A stretch of DNA of 64,000 bases, taken from NCBI GenBank assembly GCA_963850535.1, contig CAWKMC010000006.1, forward strand, positions 1-64,000, read 5' to 3'. A program made the position numbers and the translations under genes. Source of the DNA: JAMXLO01 sp963850535 (GTDB taxonomy: Bacteria; Pseudomonadota; Alphaproteobacteria; Acetobacterales; Acetobacteraceae). Below the pieces are notes generated by a model that ran no database searches, was not told the origin of the DNA, and saw only the letters and a program-made list of their open reading frames with translations. This document shows, one piece after another, positions 19,193-27,009 of this stretch. Positions within the stretch are counted from its first letter, which is position 1, and every line of letters begins with the position of its first letter.

Positions 19193-20152
19193 GTGAGCCG
19201 TATCCACATCCTGCACGAAAATTCCGCCTGGCTGCCGCCACTGGCACAGGCTTTCGACCAACGGCGCCTGCCCTGGACCGAGTGGTTCCTCGACGCCGGC
19301 ACGTTCGATCTTGCTGCACCGCCGCCGCAGGGCGTGTTCTACAATCGGATGAGCGCCTCGTCGCATACACGCGATCATCGGTTTGCGGCTGAGCTAACGG
19401 CTGCGGTTCTGGCGTGGCTGGTCCGGTGGGACCGCCGCGTGGTCAATGGTCCCGGTGCGCTGGACCTGGAAATCAGCAAGGCGCGCCAGTATGCCGCTCT
19501 TGAGGGTCACGGCATTGCCACGCCGCGCACGGTGCTGATCGGCGGGCGCGAGCGGGTTGCCGCCGCCGCACTGCGCTACTTCGCCGACCAGCCGTTCATT
19601 TTGAAACCCAACCGTGGTGGCAAAGGCCTCGGCGTCCAGCTTTTCGCATCGGTCGACAGCCTCACGGCGTACCTGGACTCGGACGCCTATGAAGCACCTG
19701 TGGACGGGATCCATCTGTTGCAGGAGTACGTCAGAGCCCAGCGCCCGTTCATCACGCGCGCCGAATTCGTCGGCGGGCGCTTCCTTTACGCTGTCGAAGT
19801 CGATACCAGCGACGGCTTCGAACTTTGCCCGGCAGATGCGTGCGCCATCGGTGACGCCAACTGTCCGGTCGGCGAGGCGCCGCGGCACAAATTCACCATT
19901 ATCGATGGCATCCCGAGTGCGTTGCGGACGCGACTGGAGCGCTTCCTGACGGCCACCGGCATCGAGGTGGCGGGTATCGAGTTCATCACGGACAACGAAG
20001 GTCGGACGCTGGTCTACGACGTCAACACGAATACGAACTATAATCCTGACGCAGAGGCGCGGTCGGGGCGCGCCTGCACCAGCCGGTCTGGTCCTGGCGC
20101 AATCGCCGAATTTCTTGGCGCCCAACTGCATCGACTGCCTGCCGCGGCATAG
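19193..20152 (+). CDS. RimK-like ATP-grasp ligase of unknown substrate
   Basis: 319-residue ATP-grasp protein. FILKPNRGGKGLGVQLF is the ATP-binding strand-loop-strand, LLQEYVRAQRPFITRAEFVGG the second lobe, and DVNTNTNYNPDAEA the metal-binding Asn/Asp block. It resembles RimK/alpha-L-glutamate ligase-type enzymes that make amide bonds, but the N-terminal domain is not recognised. I chose GTG at 19193 because GGAGG lies 8-9 bases upstream; an in-frame TTG lies 15 bases earlier. The 160-base AT-richer upstream gap (19031-19192) probably contains its promoter. The segment just after the NPD motif is slightly longer than usual (SGRACTSRSGPG), which may be natural or a local double indel. Confidence 0.75.
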   Translation: MSRIHILHENSAWLPPLAQAFDQRRLPWTEWFLDAGTFDLAAPPPQGVFYNRMSASSHTRDHRFAAELTAAVLAWLVRWDRRVVNGPGALDLEISKARQYAALEGHGIATPRTVLIGGRERVAAAALRYFADQPFILKPNRGGKGLGVQLFASVDSLTAYLDSDAYEAPVDGIHLLQEYVRAQRPFITRAEFVGGRFLYAVEVDTSDGFELCPADACAIGDANCPVGEAPRHKFTIIDGIPSALRTRLERFLTATGIEVAGIEFITDNEGRTLVYDVNTNTNYNPDAEARSGRACTSRSGPGAIAEFLGAQLHRLPAAA

Positions 20153-20533
20153 GGGTTGAGGCGCCTGATGCGCGGAAAGGGTCGTTGGCTGCGACGGATG
20201 CCTTAAGTTCATTCTAACGGCTAGCAGGCCTGCGCATTTTGGTGGATGCGGTGTAACTGGCCGCCATGTCTGGTGCGGCGTGTTTATGCTTTCTGGGTAT
20301 ATACAGCTCCGCTGGCAGTTCTTACCCCTAAGGACTGCAATGAAAGTGTTCTGCGACCTATCGGGCGACAGGCTGACAGGGTATGCGTTGATTGCCGCGG
20401 CGGCATCCCTCGCTTTGACGCCGTGGATCTGGCTTATTCTGGTTTGGTGAGATCCAACGCGACAGGGACCATGGCGACGTGGATCCGTTCCGGCCGTCGG
20501 CGCTGCTCTTTTATGGCTGGGACTGTACGAGTC
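20153..20533. other. intergenic stretch with no supported gene
   Basis: 381 bases between the ATP-grasp gene and the small lipoprotein gene. Base composition is less GC-biased than the neighbours. The open frames present have no recognisable domain, no strong ribosome site and unusual Cys/Arg-rich composition. I see no tRNA cloverleaf, terminator with U-run or repeat here. Confidence 0.5.
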
Positions 20534-20881
20534 TCACCTATCGGGCAAGACGAGATGCTCAATGCTCAACCTTGAGTAGTCGAATAGCGCGTTTCTCATA
20601 TGAGCAAGTGGTTCAGCATTTGCGATCCCTAATTCTTCTATCATCACTACCGGCTTCTCAGGGCGGCTTGCGGCAAGAATGCACGGCTTAAAAGTGTCGG
20701 GAGTGCCGCAGTTATTTGGCTGAAGCGGTCCTGGAACATAGCTCATACGACCGGCAAACCCGCTACTAGCGGTATCGTGCCGATCAGCGGCCAAGCGTCG
20801 ATCGACCAAGTCGACCTCGCCGAGAGCGCACGCCGACATAAAAAGACAGGCGCATAATGCGGCGTGGCGCACGAAACTCAT
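20534..20881 (-). CDS. small putative lipoprotein
   Basis: 115-residue protein starting MSFVRHAALCACLFMSACALG. A charged n-region and hydrophobic core are followed by a lipobox-like M-S-A-C, so the mature protein would begin at that Cys and be lipid-anchored. The mid-section contains PNNCGTPDTFKPC, a Pro/Cys motif seen in short envelope proteins of related bacteria. The C-terminal third reads less protein-like. It stands alone between two non-coding stretches. Function unknown. Confidence 0.5.
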   Translation of the reverse strand: MSFVRHAALCACLFMSACALGEVDLVDRRLAADRHDTASSGFAGRMSYVPGPLQPNNCGTPDTFKPCILAASRPEKPVVMIEELGIANAEPLAHMRNALFDYSRLSIEHLVLPDR

Positions 20882-20896
20882 GACATGGCTGGGCAT

Positions 20897-21328
20897 GGCT
20901 ATGACAACAATGAACGGAAGAGTGTCTTCCAGTCCAGCTTATGCGCGATTTCACTGCAGGCCTCGATCAATTATCGATTATTGGATTGCGAACACCAACA
21001 ATGGCTCGATACCGGTGCCGGTTGCCTCCGATCTGACGCCGTCTCATACTCCTGCTGTGCCTTACCATCGTTTCACGGTGGGGGGTCCTGTTGGGGCCCG
21101 GACGCGTTGATCACCGCGGGGCTCCGTATGTCATCGTGCGGCTCATGCGGTCTCTCGGGTGAGAAACAAAAAACGTCTGTAAAAAGGGAGGGGGAGCGGG
21201 CGGTGCCTGAAAGCCGAATTGCCTTGATCGATGCAAAGCTGAGCGAGCAGTAGTCGCTTGTCGAGCTGACCACGCGCTGGCAGCGTAGGCCGCTCACTGC
21301 TTTAACCGACTGATAGAAAGAGCGAGCC
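20897..21328. other. intergenic stretch upstream of enolase-superfamily gene
   Basis: About 430 bases with lower GC than the surroundings. It includes a purine-rich run AAACAAAAAACGTCTG followed by AAAAAGGGAGGGGGAG around 21166-21195. Small open frames occur on both strands but none has a domain, leader or convincing ribosome site. It may hold the promoter for the gene at 21329. I could not fold a tRNA or a known riboswitch from it. Confidence 0.45.
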
Positions 21329-22501
21329 ATGAAGATCGCCAAGGTGTCCGCGATCCCGATGTCTGCACCGGTTCCGGAGGAAAAACGTCACCGCACTGAT
21401 CTCGGAACAAAGGTGAAGAGCGACGCGACACTCATCCGCGTCGAGACCGATAACGGGCTCACCGGCATCGGCGCTGCTCTCGGCACGCCGCCGATCGTCG
21501 CAGCCATCGTCGAGCACGAACTGGCACCGGAATGCGTAGGCGAATATCCAATCTTCTCCGAGCGCATCTACGAAAAGATGTATAACGGCTCGCGTAGCAG
21601 ACCGGCACTCGAGCGTGGCATCACACAGGCCGATGAAAGTCGGCGCCGTGGCGTCATCATGGAGTCGATTGCCGGCGTCGACATCGCGGTGTGGGATGTC
21701 AAGGCGCAAGCACTCGGTATTCCACTCTACCAGGCTCTCGGCGCAGTTCGCAGCGTTGTGCGGGGCTATGCCAGCGGCGGCTGGGCGCCGGGCGACGAGG
21801 CGGAGGCGGAACTTGCGGGCTACGCGGCGAAGGGCTTCACCGCGGCCAAGATGCGCGTTGTCGGACGGGACGGATTCTCTATTGCCAACTGCGTTCGCCG
21901 GGTGAAGGCGGCGCGCAGGGGCCTAGGCCCGAACGTCGAACTGATGGTGGACGCGCATGGCTCGCTTGAGGTTGCGACCGCCATCAAGTTGGCCAAGGAA
22001 CTGGAACCCTACGATATCGCCTGGTTCGAGGAGCCGGTCTCGCCGGACGATCACGCGGGCCAAGCGGAGGTAAGGCGATCGACGACGATCCCAATTGCCT
22101 CGGGCGAGCGCGAGTTCACGCGCTTCGACTTCCAGGACCTGCTGGAACGTCGCGCTCTTGATATTGCGCAGCCTGACGTTGCCCGCGCTGGTGGCATGAC
22201 CGAAATCCGCCGGATCGCAGCACTGACCTCGGCTCACGGTGTGCGTCTCGCGCCGCACGCCTGGGGCAGTGGCGTACTGTTCGCGGCAAGCATCCACGTC
22301 GCGATGGCCGCTGCGAACTGCCATATTCTCGAGGTGACGCAAGGCTACATGCCGATGATGTGGGAGCTCTTCAACGAGCCATTCGACATTCGTCCGAACG
22401 GCATGGTGCATGCCCCCGAACGACCGGGTCTTGGCTTTACCTTGCGCGCAGATGCGCTGGAGCGGTTCCGATACGTCGACGGACCGGAGTTCGAGTTCTA
22501 G
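21329..22501 (+). CDS. mandelate racemase/muconate lactonizing enzyme family protein
   Basis: 390-residue enolase-superfamily enzyme, probably a sugar-acid or related acid dehydratase/racemase. The N-terminal capping domain runs to about residue 130. In the barrel, FTAAKMRVVG holds the Lys at the end of strand 2, MVDAHGSLE the first metal Asp, WFEEPVSPDD the Glu, ASGERE the third metal Glu, and APHAWGSG the C-terminal general-acid/base His. K-M-R replaces the K-x-K of mandelate racemase. Followed 70 bases later by a metallo-hydrolase on the same strand, so a lactone/acid pathway is plausible but unproven. Confidence 0.85.
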   Translation: MKIAKVSAIPMSAPVPEEKRHRTDLGTKVKSDATLIRVETDNGLTGIGAALGTPPIVAAIVEHELAPECVGEYPIFSERIYEKMYNGSRSRPALERGITQADESRRRGVIMESIAGVDIAVWDVKAQALGIPLYQALGAVRSVVRGYASGGWAPGDEAEAELAGYAAKGFTAAKMRVVGRDGFSIANCVRRVKAARRGLGPNVELMVDAHGSLEVATAIKLAKELEPYDIAWFEEPVSPDDHAGQAEVRRSTTIPIASGEREFTRFDFQDLLERRALDIAQPDVARAGGMTEIRRIAALTSAHGVRLAPHAWGSGVLFAASIHVAMAAANCHILEVTQGYMPMMWELFNEPFDIRPNGMVHAPERPGLGFTLRADALERFRYVDGPEFEF

Positions 22502-22571
22502 CGATGCTGGCGGAGTAGCCAAGCTGCCGCCGCGCCCGTTAGGATCGACCGCGGCGACGGAGGATATCGAC

Positions 22572-23456
22572 ATGGCTACGACCACGTTCACAGTTGGCAA
22601 TATCACAATCCACCGGGTCGTGGAGCAGGAAGGCCCCTTCTTCGCGCCGTTGGAGTTTTTCCCCTCGCTCACACCGGAGGTTCTGGAAGAAAATCGCGGT
22701 TGGATGACCGAGGGCGGTTATCTCGATCGACAGAGCGGCCAGCTGGTGCTTTGCATCCAATCCTACTTGGTGCAGACGCCACATCACAACATTCTCATCG
22801 ACAGCTGCGTCGGTAATCACAAACCGCGCCCGACGCGCCCCTTCTGGAACATGCTGGACACTGACCGGTTCGAGAAGGCGCTCGCTGCCACCGGCGTCTC
22901 GGTTGATCAGATCGATTTTGTGATGTGCACCCATCTACATGTCGACCATGTCGGGTGGAACACCAGGCTGGAGAATGGACGATGGGTCCCGACCTTTCCT
23001 AAGGCCAAGTACGTGTTTTCGGACCGCGAGCTTGCCTACTGGACCGAAATGGAGAAACAAGATCCGGCGGCGGCGCCTTGGATCACTGACTCCGTTCTTC
23101 CAATCGTCGCGGCAAAGCGCGACGAGATTGTGAAGAGCGAGCACCAGTTCAGCGATATCGTGAAGTTGCTCCCGACACCGGGGCACACCATCGACCACTA
23201 CTCGGTGCAGGTCGGCAAACCGGGCGCCGATGCCGTGATCACCGGCGACATGATTCACTCGCCACTGCAAGCCCGCCACCCTGAACTCGGCATGCGGGTC
23301 GACTACAGCTCCGAGCAAGCGGGAGAGTCACGCCGCAAGCTGTTCGGCTGCCTGTGCGATACGTCCACCTTGGTTTGCACGGCACATTTCCCGTCGCCGT
23401 CCTCGGGCCACATCAAGCGCTGGGGTGAAGGCTTCAAGTTCGAACCGGTGCCGTAA
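22572..23456 (+). CDS. metallo-beta-lactamase-fold hydrolase
   Basis: 294-residue intact paralogue of the frameshifted gene at 10879-11752. The zinc sites are THLHVDHVGW, PTPGHTIDHY and ITGDMIHSP; a long stretch around the first motif is identical in both. The start at 22572 (MATTTFTVGN) follows GGAGGATATCGAC. No signal peptide. Lactonase- or esterase-like activity is the family expectation. Its position after an enolase-superfamily enzyme and before an FAD oxidase suggests a catabolic operon. Confidence 0.85.
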   Translation: MATTTFTVGNITIHRVVEQEGPFFAPLEFFPSLTPEVLEENRGWMTEGGYLDRQSGQLVLCIQSYLVQTPHHNILIDSCVGNHKPRPTRPFWNMLDTDRFEKALAATGVSVDQIDFVMCTHLHVDHVGWNTRLENGRWVPTFPKAKYVFSDRELAYWTEMEKQDPAAAPWITDSVLPIVAAKRDEIVKSEHQFSDIVKLLPTPGHTIDHYSVQVGKPGADAVITGDMIHSPLQARHPELGMRVDYSSEQAGESRRKLFGCLCDTSTLVCTAHFPSPSSGHIKRWGEGFKFEPVP

Positions 23457-23597
23457 GTTGCAGGCACAAAAGACGGCAATCGGGCCATCAGGGTCGTCAT
23501 GCGTCGTTGCTGCTTCTGGTCCGACTGCCGGCGGCCATGCAGCCTGTCGAGCGAAAGCAATCTGAACCGGTCGCTCGCCGGGTGAGGAGGAGGCAAC

Positions 23598-25190
23598 ATG
23601 GGACGGCAGAAGAAATTTTATGCGTGGGGCTACGCGGACGAGGAGCTGAGCGCAGACGAAATCAAATCGTGGGAGGGCGACGTTGCCCAACACTACGATT
23701 TATCCGGCTTCGACGTTTCGCCACCGCCGCAGGCGGACGAGATTGCACTGCGCCCATCGCGGATCGCGGTTCCTGCGGCGCTTCAGCGGATAGTACGCAC
23801 AGACCACCATACCCGTCTGGAACATAGCTACGGCAAGGCATGGTTTGATGCCTGCCGAATGTTCATGCGCTCCGTGCCCAATCCGCCCGATGCGGTTGCC
23901 TTCCCGGAAACAGAGCAGGACATCATCCGTGTGCTCGATTGGTGTGCGCAGGGCGGCGCCAAGGTCATTCCGTATGGAGGCGGTTCCTCCGTTGTGAAGG
24001 GTATCGAGCCCACCGAGCAGTTCGAGAAAGTGGTGACGATGTCGATGCGCCACATGGACAAGGTGCTCGAGGTCGATCCTGTAAGCCAAGCCGCCCGCAT
24101 CCAAGGCGGGGTCTACGGACCCCATCTTGAAGACCAACTGCGCGATACTCCGTTCACGATGCGCCATTACATGCAGGCCTACCGCTGCTCCACGCTGGGC
24201 GGTTGGATCGCTACGCGGTCTGGCGGTCACTACGCCACGCTTTACACCCACATTGATGATTTCGTGGAGAGCACGCGGACGGTAACGCCAACTGGTACGC
24301 TCGAGACGCGTCGCCTTCCTGGATCCGGTGCAGGACCGAGCCCGGATCGCATGATGATCGGCTCCGAGGGCATCCTTGGAATTATCACCGAGGCTTGGGT
24401 GCGGCTGCGCAAGAAGCCCAAGTTCCGGACAGCCACCAGTGTGCGTTTCAATGATTTCCACGCTGGGGCTGATGCAGTGCGCGGCATCGCGCAGGCTGGT
24501 CTGTATCCTGCCAATTGTCGGCTGCTGGAGGCCCGCGAGGGACTTCCTGACACGCCGTGGCAGAGCGAAGAGTCCGTCCTGGTTCTCACATTCAAGTCAG
24601 CCGATCGCCCGCAGGACGCCTCGATGGCCCGCGCGCTGGAAATCTGCCGAGACTGTGGCGGCGTCGCCGATCGGTCGGCGCTGGAAGATGAAAATTCTCA
24701 CCGATCGGGTGCTGCCGGTGCATGGCGCAACAGGTTCATTCGGGCACCTTACTACACCGAGCACGCTGTGGCGCGCGGGCTTCTGTCCACCACGTTCGAG
24801 ACCTCGATGACCTGGGAGCGCTTCCGCGATTTTCATGCCACAATCATGCAGGTGTCGCGCGAGGCGATAAAGCAGGTCACAGGCAGGGATGGCACGGTCA
24901 CCTGCCGCTTCACGCATATCTATCCCGATGGGCCGTGCCTCTACTTCACCTTGGGCGGCATGCTCGACAAGCGAGTGATGCTTGATCAATGCATCTCGAT
25001 ATTAACAACCTGCATGACCGCCACTGTCGAGCACGGCGGCACAACCACCCACCACCATGCGGTCGGTCGCTTCCACAGGCCGTTCTACGACAAACAAAGA
25101 CCGGAACTGTTCGCACGTGCGCTGCGTGCCGCCAAGCGAGAGCTTGATCCGAAGAGCCTGTTGAACCCTGGGGTCTTGATCGATCCTTGA
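23598..25190 (+). CDS. FAD-binding oxidase, alkyldihydroxyacetone-phosphate synthase-like
   Basis: 530-residue member of the VAO/PCMH flavoprotein family. The FAD-binding PCMH domain carries AKVIPYGGGSSVVKG and GGWIATRSGGHY; the C-terminal FAD-oxidase domain contains TTTHHHAVGRFHRPFY, the His-rich block typical of alkyl-DHAP synthase relatives, and ends DPKSLLNPGVLIDP. In this family it could be an alkyl-glycerone-phosphate synthase or a lactate/hydroxyacid oxidase. GGAGGAGGC lies just upstream of the ATG at 23598. The 141-base gap before it has no gene. Same direction as the two upstream genes. Confidence 0.85.
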   Translation: MGRQKKFYAWGYADEELSADEIKSWEGDVAQHYDLSGFDVSPPPQADEIALRPSRIAVPAALQRIVRTDHHTRLEHSYGKAWFDACRMFMRSVPNPPDAVAFPETEQDIIRVLDWCAQGGAKVIPYGGGSSVVKGIEPTEQFEKVVTMSMRHMDKVLEVDPVSQAARIQGGVYGPHLEDQLRDTPFTMRHYMQAYRCSTLGGWIATRSGGHYATLYTHIDDFVESTRTVTPTGTLETRRLPGSGAGPSPDRMMIGSEGILGIITEAWVRLRKKPKFRTATSVRFNDFHAGADAVRGIAQAGLYPANCRLLEAREGLPDTPWQSEESVLVLTFKSADRPQDASMARALEICRDCGGVADRSALEDENSHRSGAAGAWRNRFIRAPYYTEHAVARGLLSTTFETSMTWERFRDFHATIMQVSREAIKQVTGRDGTVTCRFTHIYPDGPCLYFTLGGMLDKRVMLDQCISILTTCMTATVEHGGTTTHHHAVGRFHRPFYDKQRPELFARALRAAKRELDPKSLLNPGVLIDP

Positions 25191-25311
25191 AATGCCGAGG
25201 AAGAACCAGGCGCGCTGCGCAGCGTCCCGTTGGCAACGCCCGCGTAGTCAAACCAATGCGACCGGCACATCCCACCATCACGTACGTCGCGACATGCGGT
25301 TTCAAGGAGCA

Positions 25312-27009
25312 TCAGGACTGGCAGATCACGTTCACCAGCGCCTGCTGGCCGCCGCGCACCGCCTCCGCTGCGCGCCGCAACGCAGCCGGCAGTTCGGCCG
25401 GTCGCTCGACGCGTTCGCCATGACCATCATGCGCCGCGACAATCTTCTCGAAGTTGGCTGCCGGCAGATCGGCGAGCAGACGACCATCGCCGTCGGCCGC
25501 CACACCAGTTGCGTACATGTCCAGCGTCGCGCGCCGCACCGCATTGTACAGGCCGTTGTTGAAGATCACCGTCAGCACCGGCAGGTGCTGCATCTGCGCC
25601 ATGTAGTGGCACGCGACCGGATTGGCGAACATGTAGGCGCCGTCGCCCAGCAACGAAACCACCTGGCGCTGTGGCGCGGCAAGCTTTGCCCCGAGCGAGG
25701 CACCGAAACCCCAGCCGAGGCCTCCGGCGTTGCTGACACCAAACAGGCTGCCTGGCGTTTCTAGCGGACAGTATTCCTGGCGAAACGAGTACTCGTTGAT
25801 CACGATCGTGTCGCGATCCACCACCTCGGCCAGACAGTGGTTGAGCCAAGCCAACGTATTCTGGTCACCGCGACCGGCGCTCTCCGCCTCGCTACGCCAT
25901 TGCGCGTGCAATTCGGCGGAGCGCGCAACAAGCCGGGCGCGGCGTGCTTCGACATGCGCTCCACTGCGTCCCTGCAATGCCTGCTCCAGCGCTTCAAGTA
26001 CCGAGAACGCGGTTGCGGTGATTGTCAGGTCGGATGGGAACCCACGCATCGGGTAGCGCGCGTAGAGCGGATCTTCACCGATCTGAACCACGCGCGCGCC
26101 AGCCGGAGGCGACTCCTTGCTCGGCAGCCAGGGCACATCTGATTCGATGACGATCACCAGATCGGCCTCGTTCAACAGTGGCCCCGGCATCGAACCCTGG
26201 AACATCGGATGATTGGACGCGATGGCGAAGTACCGGCTGGTGTAGGGGATGACCGGCAACGCCCACTGCTCTGCCAGTCGCGACAGCACCACAGCATCGC
26301 GTGGATCCTGACCAAGCAACCCGGTGATCACCACCGGGGCGCGCGCTTCGCCAATCCATTCGGCAAGCTGCTCGATATCCGCCGGCGACGGCACCGGCGC
26401 ACGTGGCACGCTGCGATGGGCGCGAGCGCTTTCCGCTGGCATCTGCACCACTTCGCCAAGCACCTCGCGCGGCAGCGAGAGATAGACCGGGCCCTTGGGT
26501 GACGTCATCGCCAGTTCCAGCGCGCGATCCACCACGCTTGCAGCCTGATCGCCGCGCTTCATTTCGTAGTCCCATTTCACCATCTCGCGCAGCATGCCAG
26601 CCTGGTCGTACATCTCCTGCGCCCAGTGGATGTGCGCGCTGCGCGAGCCTTTGGCGCCGGCTTCGGTGAATGGCGTGCGCCCAGATGTCAGCAGCACCGG
26701 AATGCGGTCGCGGCTGGCGTCGATCAGCATATTGATCGAATTGGCGGTGCCAACATTGGTGTGCAGCATCACCGCCTGTGGTCGGCCGGTCACCATCGTG
26801 TAGCCATGTGCCATGGACAGCGCAGCATTCTCGTGCGGCACGACCATCGGTCGCGGAACCTTCCGGTTGCTGCGCGCGGCGCGGGCGAAGGCCTCGACAA
26901 TCGGCGCGAAGTCGGTGCCAGGATTGCAGAACAGGTAGTCGATGCCATGCGCCGCAAGCGCATCGAGGTAGTCTTCTGCCGCAATGCGGGTCTGAGGTTC
27001 GTTATCCAT
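25312..27009 (-). CDS. ThDP-requiring enzyme of the acetolactate synthase/benzoylformate decarboxylase family
   Basis: 565-residue single-chain ThDP enzyme. The Pyr domain has the activating Glu in VVPHENAALSMAHG, the middle domain is APVVITGLLGQD, and the PP domain has LLGDGAYMF...NNGLYNA, the GDG-(x)n-NN motif that binds Mg-ThDP. No acetolactate regulatory subunit is near, so a catabolic 2-oxoacid decarboxylase or lyase is more likely than IlvB. The start at 27009 has AGGAG 8 bases upstream and overlaps the molybdenum-hydroxylase stop by 8 bases, showing translational coupling. Confidence 0.87.
   Translation of the reverse strand: MDNEPQTRIAAEDYLDALAAHGIDYLFCNPGTDFAPIVEAFARAARSNRKVPRPMVVPHENAALSMAHGYTMVTGRPQAVMLHTNVGTANSINMLIDASRDRIPVLLTSGRTPFTEAGAKGSRSAHIHWAQEMYDQAGMLREMVKWDYEMKRGDQAASVVDRALELAMTSPKGPVYLSLPREVLGEVVQMPAESARAHRSVPRAPVPSPADIEQLAEWIGEARAPVVITGLLGQDPRDAVVLSRLAEQWALPVIPYTSRYFAIASNHPMFQGSMPGPLLNEADLVIVIESDVPWLPSKESPPAGARVVQIGEDPLYARYPMRGFPSDLTITATAFSVLEALEQALQGRSGAHVEARRARLVARSAELHAQWRSEAESAGRGDQNTLAWLNHCLAEVVDRDTIVINEYSFRQEYCPLETPGSLFGVSNAGGLGWGFGASLGAKLAAPQRQVVSLLGDGAYMFANPVACHYMAQMQHLPVLTVIFNNGLYNAVRRATLDMYATGVAADGDGRLLADLPAANFEKIVAAHDGHGERVERPAELPAALRRAAEAVRGGQQALVNVICQS

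Noticed and set aside
19193..20152. Frameshift pair in the ATP-grasp gene near its 3' end
   Set aside because: The SGRACTSRSGPG segment is longer than typical but the frame is continuous and the tail AIAEFLG fits, so no break is claimed.
20246..20575. 109-codon frame in the sparse region
   Set aside because: No domain or convincing ribosome site, and the Cys/Arg-rich composition looks random.
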